DNA of 64,000 bases from Deltaproteobacteria bacterium (GCA_016208255.1 JACQYK010000065.1:35686-99685); one strand, 5' to 3'. Counted from the first letter of the stretch, positions 16,085 to 25,271 are shown. Notes: a model not told the origin generated them from the sequence alone. Program-made: numbers and translations.

Positions 16085-18899
16085 CTGCTACATTTGTTCT
16101 TGACTGGTGACAAATGAGAACACCGATCCTCGGTTCCTCTCCGGCAACGGATCGTTCCTCAGGAAAGACCAATTCCTTGATCCGGGTGCCCCTGACCTCG
16201 GAAAGCAAAGCCGCCGTTTCCCCGGCCGCCCCGCTGGCCTGGGTAACGGTCTCGGGGATATCTTTAGGATTTTGAAAGACCCCGCCGACAAAAATACCCG
16301 GTCTGGAAGTTCCAATACTGTTTAAGGAAAGGTTTTGACAGAAACCAAAACGATCGGTTTCCACCTTTAGCGTCCGGACCAGCGCCTTCGATTCTGCATG
16401 GGGGACCATGCCCACCGAAAGGACGACCAGGTCGAATTCCTCGTCCTGAAACTGATTGGCCTCATCGATATAGGAGAGAATCAGGTTATGGGTCTTGGGA
16501 TTTTCAGCCACCCTGGAAATCGAACTGCGCACATAACGGACTCCGTGTCTTATTTGGGCTTGTTCGACATAGCGGTCAAAGCCTTTACCCTGGGCCCGCA
16601 GATCGATATAAAAAATAGTCGATTCGATTAAAGCTGAATGTTCTTTGGCAATGACGGCCTGTTTGCTGGCGGCCATACAGCAGACCGAGGAACAATAATC
16701 CTGATGGATAGAGGCATCCCTGGAGCCGACGCACTGAATCCAGGCTATTTTCCTGGGTTCCCGGCCATCCGAAGGCCGCTGGATATGACCCAGAAAAGGA
16801 CCTGAGGCGGAGAGAACCCTTTCAAATTCCAGACCGGTCAGGACATTGGGGTAACGGCCGTACCCGTATTCGCCTTTCAGGCGGGCATCAAAGATTTCAA
16901 AACCGGGAGACAGGATGACCGCTCCGACTTCCAGGGAGATCTCTTCCGCTTTCATGGTGTGATCAATGGCCCCGGGCTTGCAGACCTCCAGACATTGATA
17001 ACACTCGGAGCAGATTCCGCAGGCCAGGCAGCGGGTCGCCTCTTCTCGGGCTTCTTCCTCAGTCATAACCCCGACCACTTCCTCAAAATGGGTGCGGCGG
17101 AGCCCCGGATCCGTTCGCTGGGGTTTAAAGCGACGGATTGGGGGGACGCCTGAGATTTCCGGCCTGGCCAAATCAAAGACCTTTTCCCGGCCGAACTCCA
17201 AATCTTCTCCCTTCGAATACCGATCAATAGAGACGGCCGCTTTTTTCCCCGCAGCCACGGCTTCGATAACCGTTGCCGGCCCTGAAACCGCGTCCCCCCC
17301 GGCAAAAATCCAGGGCAAATCGCTCTGCAGGGTAAGCCGATTAACCGTCAAGGTACCCATCCGGCTGACTTGAACGGTCGGGGGCAGGTTTAATGAGTTT
17401 ATTACCGGTAGTTGGCTGATGGCCGTAACCACTCCGTCCACTTCGATCCGAAATTCCGATCCGGGAATCGGTATGGGCTTCCGTCGTCCGGAACCGTCGG
17501 GTTCTCCCAGTTTCATACGGAGGCATTCCACCGCCTTGACTTTGCCCGATCCATCACCCAGAAAACGAACCGGCGCGGTCAGAAAGTGAATGATGACCCC
17601 TTCCTCCAGGGCCTCTTCAATTTCTTCAGCATAAGCCGGCATCTCTTCCCTGGTTCGGCGGTATAAAATCAGACCTTCCTTAGACCCCAGACGAAGGGCC
17701 GTGCGAACTGAATCAATGGCCACGTTTCCACCGCCGATCACCGCCACTCGATCCCCCAAAGGTTGCGGATTTCCCAAAGCTGTTCTTCGCAAAAAATCGA
17801 CCCCGGAGACAATCCCGGCCAGTTCCTCCCCTTCGATATTCAGGCGCATTCCCTGGTGCGCCCCGACCCCGATAAAGACGGCCTTAAAACCTTCTTCTCT
17901 CAGACTTTCCAGCGGGTGAGCCGGCCCGATAGGGGCATTCAAATGAATGGTCACTCCCAGATTTTCAATGGCTTGTATCTCTCTTTGGACCACTTCCCGG
18001 GGAAGGCGGTAGGCCGGTATGCCCACGGCCAGCATCCCTCCGGCCACGGGCAGGGCTTCAAAAATCTCAACCGCGTATCCTTCCAAGGCCAAATAATGGG
18101 CGCAAGTCAAACCGGCCGGACCGGAACCGATCACCGCCACCTTTTCCGTTTTATTCCCCTTTTTCTTGGGAGTGTTTATCGGCCCGCTCAATCGTTCATA
18201 ATCGGCGACAAACCGTTTTAAGTCCCTTATGGCCAGAGGTTCATCCCCTTCTCCGCGCAGACAGCCTTCTTCACAAGGATGGGTGCAGACATATCCGCAG
18301 ATAAAAGGCAAAGGATTTTCCTGCCGGATGAGGGCCAGGGCCTCTTCAAACTTTCCCTGGGCGATCAGAGCCACATAACCCTGAACGCTGATATGAGCCG
18401 GACAGGCGGCCTTGCAGGGGGAAGTTCCGCGACGGTCTATGGCAAAGGCGGCAGGGACGGCTTGCGGGAAATGGCGATAAATGGCTTTTCGGCGGTTTAA
18501 TCCCAGATTAAAATCAGCCGGGATTTCTATCGGGCAGACGGTAACGCATTCACCACAACCGGTGCAGACCGCTTCTTTGACAAAACGGGGTTCCCGAAGA
18601 AGATCGACCTGAAAGTGGCCGGGTTCCCCTTGGATTCCAGTTACCCGGCTGCGGGTAAGGGTTTCAATATTGGGATGGCCGGCGACTTCGATCAACCGGG
18701 GGGAGATCATACAGGTCGAGCAGTCGTTGGTAGGGAAGGTTTTGTCCAGTTGGGCCATAACCCCGCCGATGTTTTCGCTCTGTTCGGTCAGGTAAACCTT
18801 GAATCCGGCGTTGGCCAGATCCAAGGCCGACTGCATACCGGCGATTCCGGCCCCGACAATCAAGACGGACCCGATTTTGGCGGAAGGAGTTTGATTCAT
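16023..18899 (-). CDS. hdrA: HdrA N-terminal part with an inserted GltD/NfnB-like NAD(P)H-flavin domain
   Basis: About 958 residues from ATG 18899. It opens as HdrA (VLIVGAGIAGMQSALD, NDCSTCMISPRLIEV) with a Fer4 motif (CTGCGECVTVCP). From about residue 155 there is a GltD-type module: SPCKAACPAHISVQGY, CGYVCTHPCEEGC, VIGSGPAGLTCAHYL and VIGGGNVAIDSVR. Near 640 comes CLACGICSECYQCLEVC, then HdrA again (IQCVGSRDASIHQDYC, GIFVGGVFQNPKDIPETV). GltD/NfnB modules bind FAD and NAD(P)H, so this HdrA probably uses a pyridine nucleotide in flavin-based bifurcation. After IGVLICH the normal HdrA path is lost and the frame ends in unrelated residues at 16023. Confidence 0.85.
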   Translation of the reverse strand: MNQTPSAKIGSVLIVGAGIAGMQSALDLANAGFKVYLTEQSENIGGVMAQLDKTFPTNDCSTCMISPRLIEVAGHPNIETLTRSRVTGIQGEPGHFQVDLLREPRFVKEAVCTGCGECVTVCPIEIPADFNLGLNRRKAIYRHFPQAVPAAFAIDRRGTSPCKAACPAHISVQGYVALIAQGKFEEALALIRQENPLPFICGYVCTHPCEEGCLRGEGDEPLAIRDLKRFVADYERLSGPINTPKKKGNKTEKVAVIGSGPAGLTCAHYLALEGYAVEIFEALPVAGGMLAVGIPAYRLPREVVQREIQAIENLGVTIHLNAPIGPAHPLESLREEGFKAVFIGVGAHQGMRLNIEGEELAGIVSGVDFLRRTALGNPQPLGDRVAVIGGGNVAIDSVRTALRLGSKEGLILYRRTREEMPAYAEEIEEALEEGVIIHFLTAPVRFLGDGSGKVKAVECLRMKLGEPDGSGRRKPIPIPGSEFRIEVDGVVTAISQLPVINSLNLPPTVQVSRMGTLTVNRLTLQSDLPWIFAGGDAVSGPATVIEAVAAGKKAAVSIDRYSKGEDLEFGREKVFDLARPEISGVPPIRRFKPQRTDPGLRRTHFEEVVGVMTEEEAREEATRCLACGICSECYQCLEVCKPGAIDHTMKAEEISLEVGAVILSPGFEIFDARLKGEYGYGRYPNVLTGLEFERVLSASGPFLGHIQRPSDGREPRKIAWIQCVGSRDASIHQDYCSSVCCMAASKQAVIAKEHSALIESTIFYIDLRAQGKGFDRYVEQAQIRHGVRYVRSSISRVAENPKTHNLILSYIDEANQFQDEEFDLVVLSVGMVPHAESKALVRTLKVETDRFGFCQNLSLNSIGTSRPGIFVGGVFQNPKDIPETVTQASGAAGETAALLSEVRGTRIKELVFPEERSVAGEEPRIGVLICHQSRTNVADDSGISVEPGYSRLLFPPDP

Positions 18900-18990
18900 G
18901 ACCGTCACAAAGAAGTTAAGGAATCAAGAATTCGATGATTAAAGCGAATTATCGTTATAAGGAAAGGGGGGGGTGCAGCATATGGTTTTC

Positions 18991-19020
18991 CTTGAACCTT
19001 GAACCTTGAACCTTGAACCA
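18991..19020. repeat. Heptamer array (CTTGAAC)
   Basis: Four tandem CTTGAAC units between hdrA and livF. The rest of the 18909..19086 gap contains no gene. Confidence 0.75.
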
Positions 19021-19086
19021 TGGACCTTTAATCCTTAAAATTCTTGACTCGAGACCAACTCTTTAGAAGAAATAATCCCGAGGAAC

Positions 19087-19800
19087 TCATTTTCCCAGAT
19101 AGGCTCGGCGGACTTTGTCATCGGCCAGGAGCTCTTGGGATGGTCCTTCCAGGGCAACCGTTCCGGTTTCCAGAACATACCCATAACGGGCTATCTGCAA
19201 GGCCGCCCGGGCGTTTTGCTCCACCAGCAATATGGTCGTTCCTTGATCATTGAGACGGCGGATCACCTTGAATATTTCATGGACGAACAGGGGGGCGAGT
19301 CCCATGGAGGGTTCATCCAACAGAAGGAGTTTGGGTCGGGACATCAAAGCCCTGGCGATGGCCACCATCTGCTGTTCTCCTCCGCTCATGGTTCCGGCCA
19401 ACTGTTTGGCCCTTTTTCTTAAAATCGGGAATAAGGTATAAATCCAATCCAGCTTTTCTTCGATTTCAGCTTTAAATTTTCGATTATGGTATAGGTAGGC
19501 TCCCAAATATAAATTGTCCAGTACGGTCAGATGGGAAAACAACTGCCGCCCTTCCGGGACCTGTGAAATTCCCAGGGAGACAATCTTGGCCGGAGAACAA
19601 TGATTAATGTCGGTCCCTTGATACCAGATCGCCCCTCCCGGAGATTGAATCACCCCGGAAATGGTTTTAAGCAAGGTGGTTTTTCCGGCCCCATTAGCCC
19701 CGATAATGGTAACGATATCCCCTACCCCCACCCTAAGGGAGATATTTTTTAAGGCCTGAATGGTGCCGTAGAAGGCATTAACCCCTTCCAGCTTAAGCAT
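19087..19800 (-). CDS. livF: Branched-chain amino acid ABC transporter ATP-binding protein LivF
   Basis: 237 residues. Walker A is GANGAGKTTLLKT, the signature is MSGGEQQMVAIARALM, and Walker B with switch is LLLLDEPSMGLAP, then LLVEQNARAAL. The EQN after the D-loop is typical of LivF rather than LivG. It energises import by the LivHM permease. It is the last gene of the liv operon and overlaps livG by 8 bp. Confidence 0.93.
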   Translation of the reverse strand: MLKLEGVNAFYGTIQALKNISLRVGVGDIVTIIGANGAGKTTLLKTISGVIQSPGGAIWYQGTDINHCSPAKIVSLGISQVPEGRQLFSHLTVLDNLYLGAYLYHNRKFKAEIEEKLDWIYTLFPILRKRAKQLAGTMSGGEQQMVAIARALMSRPKLLLLDEPSMGLAPLFVHEIFKVIRRLNDQGTTILLVEQNARAALQIARYGYVLETGTVALEGPSQELLADDKVRRAYLGK

Positions 19801-20575
19801 ACTCTATATCGCCCCCCAAATAGGCCTCGATCACCAGGGAATCATTTTGAATCACTTCCGGCGAACCTTCAGCGATCTTCTGCCCGTAGTTGACCACCAC
19901 GATTTCATCGGAAACTTTCATGACCAAACGCATGTCATGTTCGACCAGAAGGATGGTGATCCCCTGGTCGCGAATGGAATAAATCAGCTCCGACATGCCG
20001 TCGGTTTCCGATTCGTTTAATCCGGCCGCCGGTTCATCTAAAAGGAGCAATTGGGGCCCGGTAGCCAGGGCCCTGAGAATTTCCAGAGTCTTTTGTTCGC
20101 CCAGGGGAAGACTGCCGGCGGGAAGTTCCGCCTTCGCAGACAACCCGACCCTCTCCAGCAACTGCCTGGAATGTTCATAAATCTCGGCTTCCTCCCTTTT
20201 CATGCGGGGCAGTCGAAGACCGGAGGCCAAAAGCCCGCTGATAAAGCGGCAATGACAACCCACCATGACGTTTTCCAGGACGTTCATATTTCCGAAAAGT
20301 TCGACGGTCTGAAAGGTACGGGAAATACCCATCCCGGCCCCGCAATGGGGTTTCTGATTGGTAATGTCTTTTCCCTGAAAAATGATCCGGCCTCCGGAAA
20401 CCGGATGAACCCCGGTAATCAGATTGAAAAGGGTGGTTTTCCCCGCCCCGTTAGGACCGATGATCGATTTGATCTGGCCGGATTCAACCTCGAAGGATAA
20501 ATCGACGATGGCCATCAGACCGCCGAAGGCCTTTTTCAGATTTTTAATCTTTAGAATGGGTTCGGCCAAAATCAA
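19793..20575 (-). CDS. livG: Branched-chain amino acid ABC transporter ATP-binding protein LivG
   Basis: 260 residues. Walker A is GPNGAGKTTLFNLITG, with SLPLGEQKTLEILRAL, LLLDEPAAGLNESET and LLVEHDMRLVMKVSD. The extended region with ISRTFQTVELF is LivG-type. The start is TTG at 20575 and overlaps the livM stop as TTGA, indicating translational coupling. It forms the ATPase pair with LivF at the inner face of the membrane. Confidence 0.93.
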   Translation of the reverse strand: MILAEPILKIKNLKKAFGGLMAIVDLSFEVESGQIKSIIGPNGAGKTTLFNLITGVHPVSGGRIIFQGKDITNQKPHCGAGMGISRTFQTVELFGNMNVLENVMVGCHCRFISGLLASGLRLPRMKREEAEIYEHSRQLLERVGLSAKAELPAGSLPLGEQKTLEILRALATGPQLLLLDEPAAGLNESETDGMSELIYSIRDQGITILLVEHDMRLVMKVSDEIVVVNYGQKIAEGSPEVIQNDSLVIEAYLGGDIEYA

Positions 20576-21522
20576 GTCTTTCTTTGCCTGAACAATTTCC
20601 GGATTAAAACCGGCGTGCCTTCTAAAATTCCCTCGGGCATGAATAATAAGATGGCTAAAAGGATCGCCCCATAAACCAGAATGTCATATTGATTAAAAAC
20701 GCGCAAATATTCCGGCAGGAAAGTCAACAAGGAGGCCCCCAACAGGGCCCCCCAAATATTATGGATCCCCCCGATGACCCCCATCAGAAGAAACATGACG
20801 GAAACCATCAGACCGAAATTGTTGGGGGAGATAAAGGAAACAAAGTGGGCATAAAGACTTCCGGAAATAGAGGCAAAAACAGCGCTCAGGACAAAAACCT
20901 GAATTTTCAATAAGGATAAGTTGACCCCCATGGCGCTGGCCGCGGTTTCGCTGCCGTGCATGGAACGCAGGGCCCGACCGATCCGGGAGTGAATAAGGTT
21001 TAAGGAAAAAAAGAGGGCCAGAAGATTAATGCCCCAGACCAGGTAATAAAATCGAAAGCTGGAATTGAACTTAAAATTTCCCAGGTGGATGCCCGGGATA
21101 TTGGACAGGCCCGAAGGACCGCCTGTTAATTCCATCATCTCATTGAAAATAATAAAAACAATCTCCCCGATTCCCAGGGTGGCCACGGCCAGATAATGCC
21201 CTTTGAGCCTCAAAGCCGGGATGCCCACGATGATAGCCACGATAATCGATAAAAGGATCCCGACCAGGAAGGCCAAATGGATCGAATAACCAAAGTGGGT
21301 CGTCAAAACCCCCGTACAATAAGCCCCGATGCCGTAGAAGGCGGCATGCCCCAGAGAAATCTGCCCGGCATAGCCCATCAACAAGCTGAGTCCCATGACA
21401 ATCAAACCGTTAAGGCCCATAAAGATCAGGACACTGAGATAATAGTCGCCACGGATAAACAAAGGAACTGCGGCCACGGCGATGGTCAAGGACAGAAGTT
21501 TAAAATAGTTTTTTCTACCCAT
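20572..21522 (-). CDS. livM: Branched-chain amino acid ABC transporter permease LivM
   Basis: 316 residues with about nine hydrophobic segments and the LivM signatures MGYAGQISLGHAAFYGIGAY and RSMHGSETAASAMGVN (the loop contacting the ATPases). It forms the membrane channel with LivH. The start is 26 bp past the livH stop, in the same operon. The transported solute could be an amino acid, a short amide or an aromatic acid. Confidence 0.92.
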   Translation of the reverse strand: MGRKNYFKLLSLTIAVAAVPLFIRGDYYLSVLIFMGLNGLIVMGLSLLMGYAGQISLGHAAFYGIGAYCTGVLTTHFGYSIHLAFLVGILLSIIVAIIVGIPALRLKGHYLAVATLGIGEIVFIIFNEMMELTGGPSGLSNIPGIHLGNFKFNSSFRFYYLVWGINLLALFFSLNLIHSRIGRALRSMHGSETAASAMGVNLSLLKIQVFVLSAVFASISGSLYAHFVSFISPNNFGLMVSVMFLLMGVIGGIHNIWGALLGASLLTFLPEYLRVFNQYDILVYGAILLAILLFMPEGILEGTPVLIRKLFRQRKT

Positions 21523-21547
21523 AGGCGGACGTTTACCTCTTCGAGGT

Positions 21548-22441
21548 TTAAAACTGTTTTACCTTCCCCACTTCTTCACTGCCGAATAGGCCACTGGGTT
21601 TGATAAAAAGGACCAGAATCAAAATAATCAGGGCAATGGCATCCTTGAAACCGGAAGAGATAAAACCGGCTGAAAAGGATTCAATGATCCCGATAATGAA
21701 TCCGGCCACTACGGCCCCGGTACCCAATCCCAATCCCCCAAGAACCGCGGCACAGAATCCTTTTAAGGCCAGTAAAGGGCCACGATCGTATTCCATCAAG
21801 GCAATAGGGGTGATGCTGGCACCGGCGATGGCCCCCAAGGTGGCACTGAGGGCAAAAGAAAGCAGGATCATTTTGGAAACATTGATCCCCACCAGGCTGG
21901 CCGCCAGGCGGTTTCCGGCACAGGCGCTCATGGCTTTACCGGTTATCGTTCTATTGAAGAACAGGTTCATTAAGATTACGGTTAGCAGGGAAAGACCCAG
22001 GACCCAGAAAACCTGTGGAAGAATCGCCGCCCCGGCAAACAATATGGGCTTTCCTGAGGAAAAAGGCGGAAGGCTATAAGGCTCCTTTCCCCAGATAAAC
22101 ATGGCGATGCCGCGGAAGAAAATAGAGACAGCCACGGTGACGATAATCAGGGTAATCAGAGAGGTTTGTTTCAGGGGGTTGATGAACACCCGTTCATAGA
22201 TCATTCCAATAATCGTGACCAGGGCCAGGGTAATAAAAAAAGCCAGGACCATGGGAATTCTCAAGGTGGCGGTTAAAAAGACCATGATCAATCCGCCGAA
22301 CATGACGAATTCCCCCTGAGCCAGATTGATGATCCCGGTGGCATTATAAATGATCGTGAACCCCAATCCGACCATGGCATAGATGCTGCCCAGGGTTAAT
22401 CCGGTTACCAGATATTGAATGATTTGACTCTGAAGGTCCAT
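21548..22441 (-). CDS. livH: Branched-chain amino acid ABC transporter permease LivH
   Basis: 297 residues from ATG 22441, preceded by AAGGAGATCG; the longer frame start is less likely. Hydrophobic throughout, with the LivH motif GLGFTIIYNATGIINLAQGEFVM and the ATPase-contact loop CAGNRLAASLVGIN. It pairs with LivM. A heptamer-like repeat (GGTATAAGGTATGAGG) lies between it and livK. Confidence 0.92.
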   Translation of the reverse strand: MDLQSQIIQYLVTGLTLGSIYAMVGLGFTIIYNATGIINLAQGEFVMFGGLIMVFLTATLRIPMVLAFFITLALVTIIGMIYERVFINPLKQTSLITLIIVTVAVSIFFRGIAMFIWGKEPYSLPPFSSGKPILFAGAAILPQVFWVLGLSLLTVILMNLFFNRTITGKAMSACAGNRLAASLVGINVSKMILLSFALSATLGAIAGASITPIALMEYDRGPLLALKGFCAAVLGGLGLGTGAVVAGFIIGIIESFSAGFISSGFKDAIALIILILVLFIKPSGLFGSEEVGKVKQF

Positions 22442-22449
22442 CGATCTCC

Positions 22450-22560
22450 TTAACCTCAAGGTATAAGGTATGAGGTATAAGGTTTAAGGTAAAGAAATTC
22501 ACTATTTCCTTGAGAATCCTTCCAGACCTTGAACCTTACACCTTACACCTTGGACCATTT
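22450..22560. repeat. Degenerate heptamer repeats between livH and livK
   Basis: Two facing arrays, GGTATAAGGTATGAGGTATA (from about 22460) and CCTTACACCTTACACCTTGG (about 22535), are near-complementary and could fold as a long imperfect hairpin. Such a structure could lower transcription from livK into the permease genes. Confidence 0.5.
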
Positions 22561-22564
22561 TTTA

Positions 22565-23779
22565 TTATTTGGCGAATTCCCAGTCGCCTTTAACAACGGT
22601 AATCATTTCAAAAGCGGTATGGTCTAATCCCGTGTGATCCGCCGGGGACATATTGAAAATCCCCCCGGTACCGGGCCAGTTCTTGATCTGGGTTTCCAGG
22701 TAATCGCGGATCTTGGCCTTGTCTGTCCCGACCTTCTTCAGGGCATTTACGACAATATAGATGGCATCATAGGCATGGCCTCCAAAGGTGGAAACCTCGG
22801 ACTTAAAGCGCTTTTCATATTCCGGGACATATTTGGAAACGACCTCATACTGGGGATGGTTTTTCGATAGTTTTTCCCAGCCCACCACCCTGCCCAAGGG
22901 AGCGATTACCCCTTCAGCAGCACCGCCGGCCAATTCTATATTTTTCTTGCTTCCATAACCATGGCTCTGGTAAAGAGGAATTCCCAAGGACAAAGCCTTC
23001 CAGTTTTTGGTAACGATAACCAGGGTCGGCCCTATCGACCAGTTAATAACGGCCTGGGCCCCGCTGGCCTTGATCCGGGTGAGTTGGGCGGTCATATCTG
23101 AATCCTTGGGACCGTAGACTTCATCCGCAACAAGAGAGATGCCATACTTAGGCGCCAACCGCTTTAATTCCCCCCTCCCCGCACTTCCAAAACCGTCGGA
23201 AACGGTGACAAGCCCTACCTTGGTGATCCCCTTTTTTTTCATGTAATTATAAATAGCTTCAACGGCCAGGGTGTCGGTTTGGGGGGTTTTGAAAATCCAG
23301 GGACGCTGAACTTTTGGGATTTCAAAGGCGGCCCGGGGGCTCTCGACGATCCGTTTATACTCTTCTGCCGGAGTGACGATCTGACTGGCCGCAGCCATGG
23401 AAATCATGGGGATGGGACCGGTGGGCGGTTTTTCACAAATATTGGCCATGGCCATGGACTCCCCCGATGTTGAAGAACCGATGATCACCACTACCTGGTC
23501 CTTTTCGATCAGCTTCTTGGTGGCCAGAACGGCCACATCGGGCGCGCTTTTAGAATCTTCGATGATGATTTCAAGAGGTCGCCCATTGATACCCCCCGCT
23601 TTATTGACCCATTCCTGAACCATCAGGGCGGTATTTTTCTCCGGTTCACCTAACCAGGAAGCTCCTCCGGTAATAGAGGCCACAAATCCAATCTTAATGG
23701 GGTCGGCCGCAGGCAAAGAACCAATCAGTCCAAAAAGCAACAATCCAGTAATCCATAAAATTAAAACATTTTTTTTCAT
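22565..23779 (-). CDS. ABC transporter periplasmic substrate-binding protein (LivK/peripla-BP6 family)
   Basis: 404 residues from ATG 23779 (MKKNVLIL), with AAGGAAA upstream. The signal peptide is about residues 1-24 (ILWITGLLLFGLIG, cleavage near PAA). The mature part begins PIKIGFVASITGGAS, the type I binding fold. Later come INGRPLEIIIEDSKS and FGGHAYDAIYIVVNAL. This receptor delivers the solute to LivHMGF. Some members bind aromatic or dicarboxylic acids, so the ligand is open. A copy of the leader-like element lies 65 bp upstream. Confidence 0.9.
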   Translation of the reverse strand: MKKNVLILWITGLLLFGLIGSLPAADPIKIGFVASITGGASWLGEPEKNTALMVQEWVNKAGGINGRPLEIIIEDSKSAPDVAVLATKKLIEKDQVVVIIGSSTSGESMAMANICEKPPTGPIPMISMAAASQIVTPAEEYKRIVESPRAAFEIPKVQRPWIFKTPQTDTLAVEAIYNYMKKKGITKVGLVTVSDGFGSAGRGELKRLAPKYGISLVADEVYGPKDSDMTAQLTRIKASGAQAVINWSIGPTLVIVTKNWKALSLGIPLYQSHGYGSKKNIELAGGAAEGVIAPLGRVVGWEKLSKNHPQYEVVSKYVPEYEKRFKSEVSTFGGHAYDAIYIVVNALKKVGTDKAKIRDYLETQIKNWPGTGGIFNMSPADHTGLDHTAFEMITVVKGDWEFAK

Positions 23780-23843
23780 TTTCCGGTTTCCTTTCAAAAA
23801 AGTTTCTTTTGATTTTGTTGGTCCTCTTTTGGAAATAGCTAAG

Positions 23844-23920
23844 TTAGATTCTAAAATCATAAGTCTGAGAATTTATCTCTCCCCTTGGTCCGTCTCGCAA
23901 TTTCAAATAGGTTTGGTTAG
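23844..23920 (-). repeat. Leader-like dispersed element, copy A (5' of livK)
   Basis: Reads on the minus strand as CTAACCAAACCTATTTGAAA, TTGCGAGACGGACCAAGGGG, AGAGATAAATTCTCAGACTT, then ATGATTTTAGAATCTAA. It is a shortened form of the copies at 38888, 33938, 46276 and 49324. The orientation relative to the downstream gene is the same in all five. Confidence 0.75.
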
Positions 23921-24174
23921 TTTTAAGATTAGACCCCTCCTTTCTTTTTTTTCTATTGCTATATCTCCGGATTAAGTAACACCTAAAAAACATGCTCCAA
24001 AATTATTATTCTTGGAGAGGACTGGAAGATTGACAGAATTGAACTGAACCGGCCGGGCATTCTTTAAAGAAAATCCTCTTTCTTAAAAAGTTTGTGAATA
24101 TATACCCCCAAATTACTGTACTAAATATCGAATTTTAAGAAACATGTCAAGTTTATAAAGTAGCAGGAAACTAG

Positions 24175-24186
24175 TGGTTTAAACCA
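24175..24186. promoter_or_regulatory. 12-bp palindrome TGGTTTAAACCA in the livK-etfB divergent region
   Basis: Perfect dyad flanked by TAGTGGT direct repeats, in a 680-bp non-coding divergent region. It may be an operator for either side. Apart from it, the copy A element and the etfB promoter, I see nothing in 23921..24460. Confidence 0.35.
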
Positions 24187-24312
24187 ATTAGTGGTAGTGT
24201 AAGCGGAAGCGGTGAATTTTCTTTACCGGATATCAGATTGGGCCTGGAGGAGCCTACCCGGGAACAACTATTGATTTTTCCAACCTAATTGATTTTGAAA
24301 AAAAATAAACAC

Positions 24313-24341
24313 TTGACATGAAAAATCCTTTATTATATGAG
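24313..24341 (+). promoter_or_regulatory. Probable sigma-70 promoter for etfBA
   Basis: TTGACA (24313..24318), 17-bp spacer, then TATGAG (24336..24341). It lies 120 bp upstream of the etfB start. The -35 is consensus and the -10 matches 4 of 6. Confidence 0.5.
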
Positions 24342-24460
24342 GAATGAGATTTCCTTCACAAACGGATCCATGGGAAGCAGGAGAGGACTTGAAACAGGAG
24401 ATTGTTAATTAAACCCGACCCTTCCAAGGTTATTGGAGAAGGGCAGAAAAGGAGGAAGAA

Positions 24461-25255
24461 GTGAATATATTGGTCTGCATCAAACAAGTACCGGATACCG
24501 AGAGCCAGATTAAAATTGATTCCGGAGGGAAAGGGATTCAAACCGGCGACATTAAATGGGTCATGAATCCCTATGATGAATTCGGGGTGGAAGAAGCCCT
24601 GCGGATTAAAGAAAAAGCAGGAGGCAAGGTAACCGTGATAGGTGTTGGTCCTCAAAGAGTTGTGGAATCTTTACGGACCGCCTTGGCTATGGGGGCGGAC
24701 GAGGCCATTCATGTGGATGACCCGGCCGCTGACGGCGGAGATGCCCTGGCCACCGCCCGTGTCCTGGCTGGGGCCGTCAAAGCGGTGCCTTTTGATCTTA
24801 TTTTCTGCGGCCAGCGAGCCGTGGATGACGATAATGCCCAGGTGGGGGCGGCCTTATCCGAATTGTTGCAAATCCCTTTATTGTCGGTCATCACCAAAGT
24901 GGAAATTTCAGACGACAAAGCCAAGGTCAAGGTTCAGCGTCCGGTGGAAGGGGCCACTTGGGTCTTTGAAGCCCCGTTGCCGGCTTTAATAACCACTCAA
25001 AAAGGCTTGAACGAACCCCGCTATGCTTCTTTACCGGGAATCATGAAGGCCAAAAAAAAGCCTATGGCGGCCAAGAAATTGGGGGACCTAGGCCTTTCTC
25101 CCGATCAGGTCGGTCAAGCGGGCTCCAAGTTGACAATCCGGTCCTTGACCCCGCCCCCCGAACGAAAGGCGGGCAAGATTATTGAAGGAGAAACCGCCCA
25201 GGAGAAGGGAATTATCCTGGTCAGACTATTACGTGAAGAAGCCAAAATTATTTAG
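24461..25255 (+). CDS. etfB: Electron transfer flavoprotein beta subunit
   Basis: 264 residues. Start GTG at 24461 is preceded by AAGGAGGAAGAA. The N-terminus MNILVCIKQVPDTE, then IKWVMNPYDEFGVEEALR, GADEAIHVDD, and DLIFCGQRAVDDDNAQVG with the AMP/FAD-side motif, are all typical of EtfB. With EtfA it passes electrons between acyl-CoA or other dehydrogenases and quinone or Hdr-type oxidoreductases in the cytoplasm. The gene is 16 bp ahead of etfA in one operon. Whether this pair is bifurcating cannot be told without structural comparison. Confidence 0.93.
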   Translation: MNILVCIKQVPDTESQIKIDSGGKGIQTGDIKWVMNPYDEFGVEEALRIKEKAGGKVTVIGVGPQRVVESLRTALAMGADEAIHVDDPAADGGDALATARVLAGAVKAVPFDLIFCGQRAVDDDNAQVGAALSELLQIPLLSVITKVEISDDKAKVKVQRPVEGATWVFEAPLPALITTQKGLNEPRYASLPGIMKAKKKPMAAKKLGDLGLSPDQVGQAGSKLTIRSLTPPPERKAGKIIEGETAQEKGIILVRLLREEAKII

Positions 25256-25271
25256 TGAAGGAGAAAAGGCT

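Noticed and set aside
16090..16098. TAG in hdrA as a pyrrolysine codon
   Set aside because: It sits next to a deletion with frame change and nothing in the window suggests Pyl machinery; a plain lesion is simpler.
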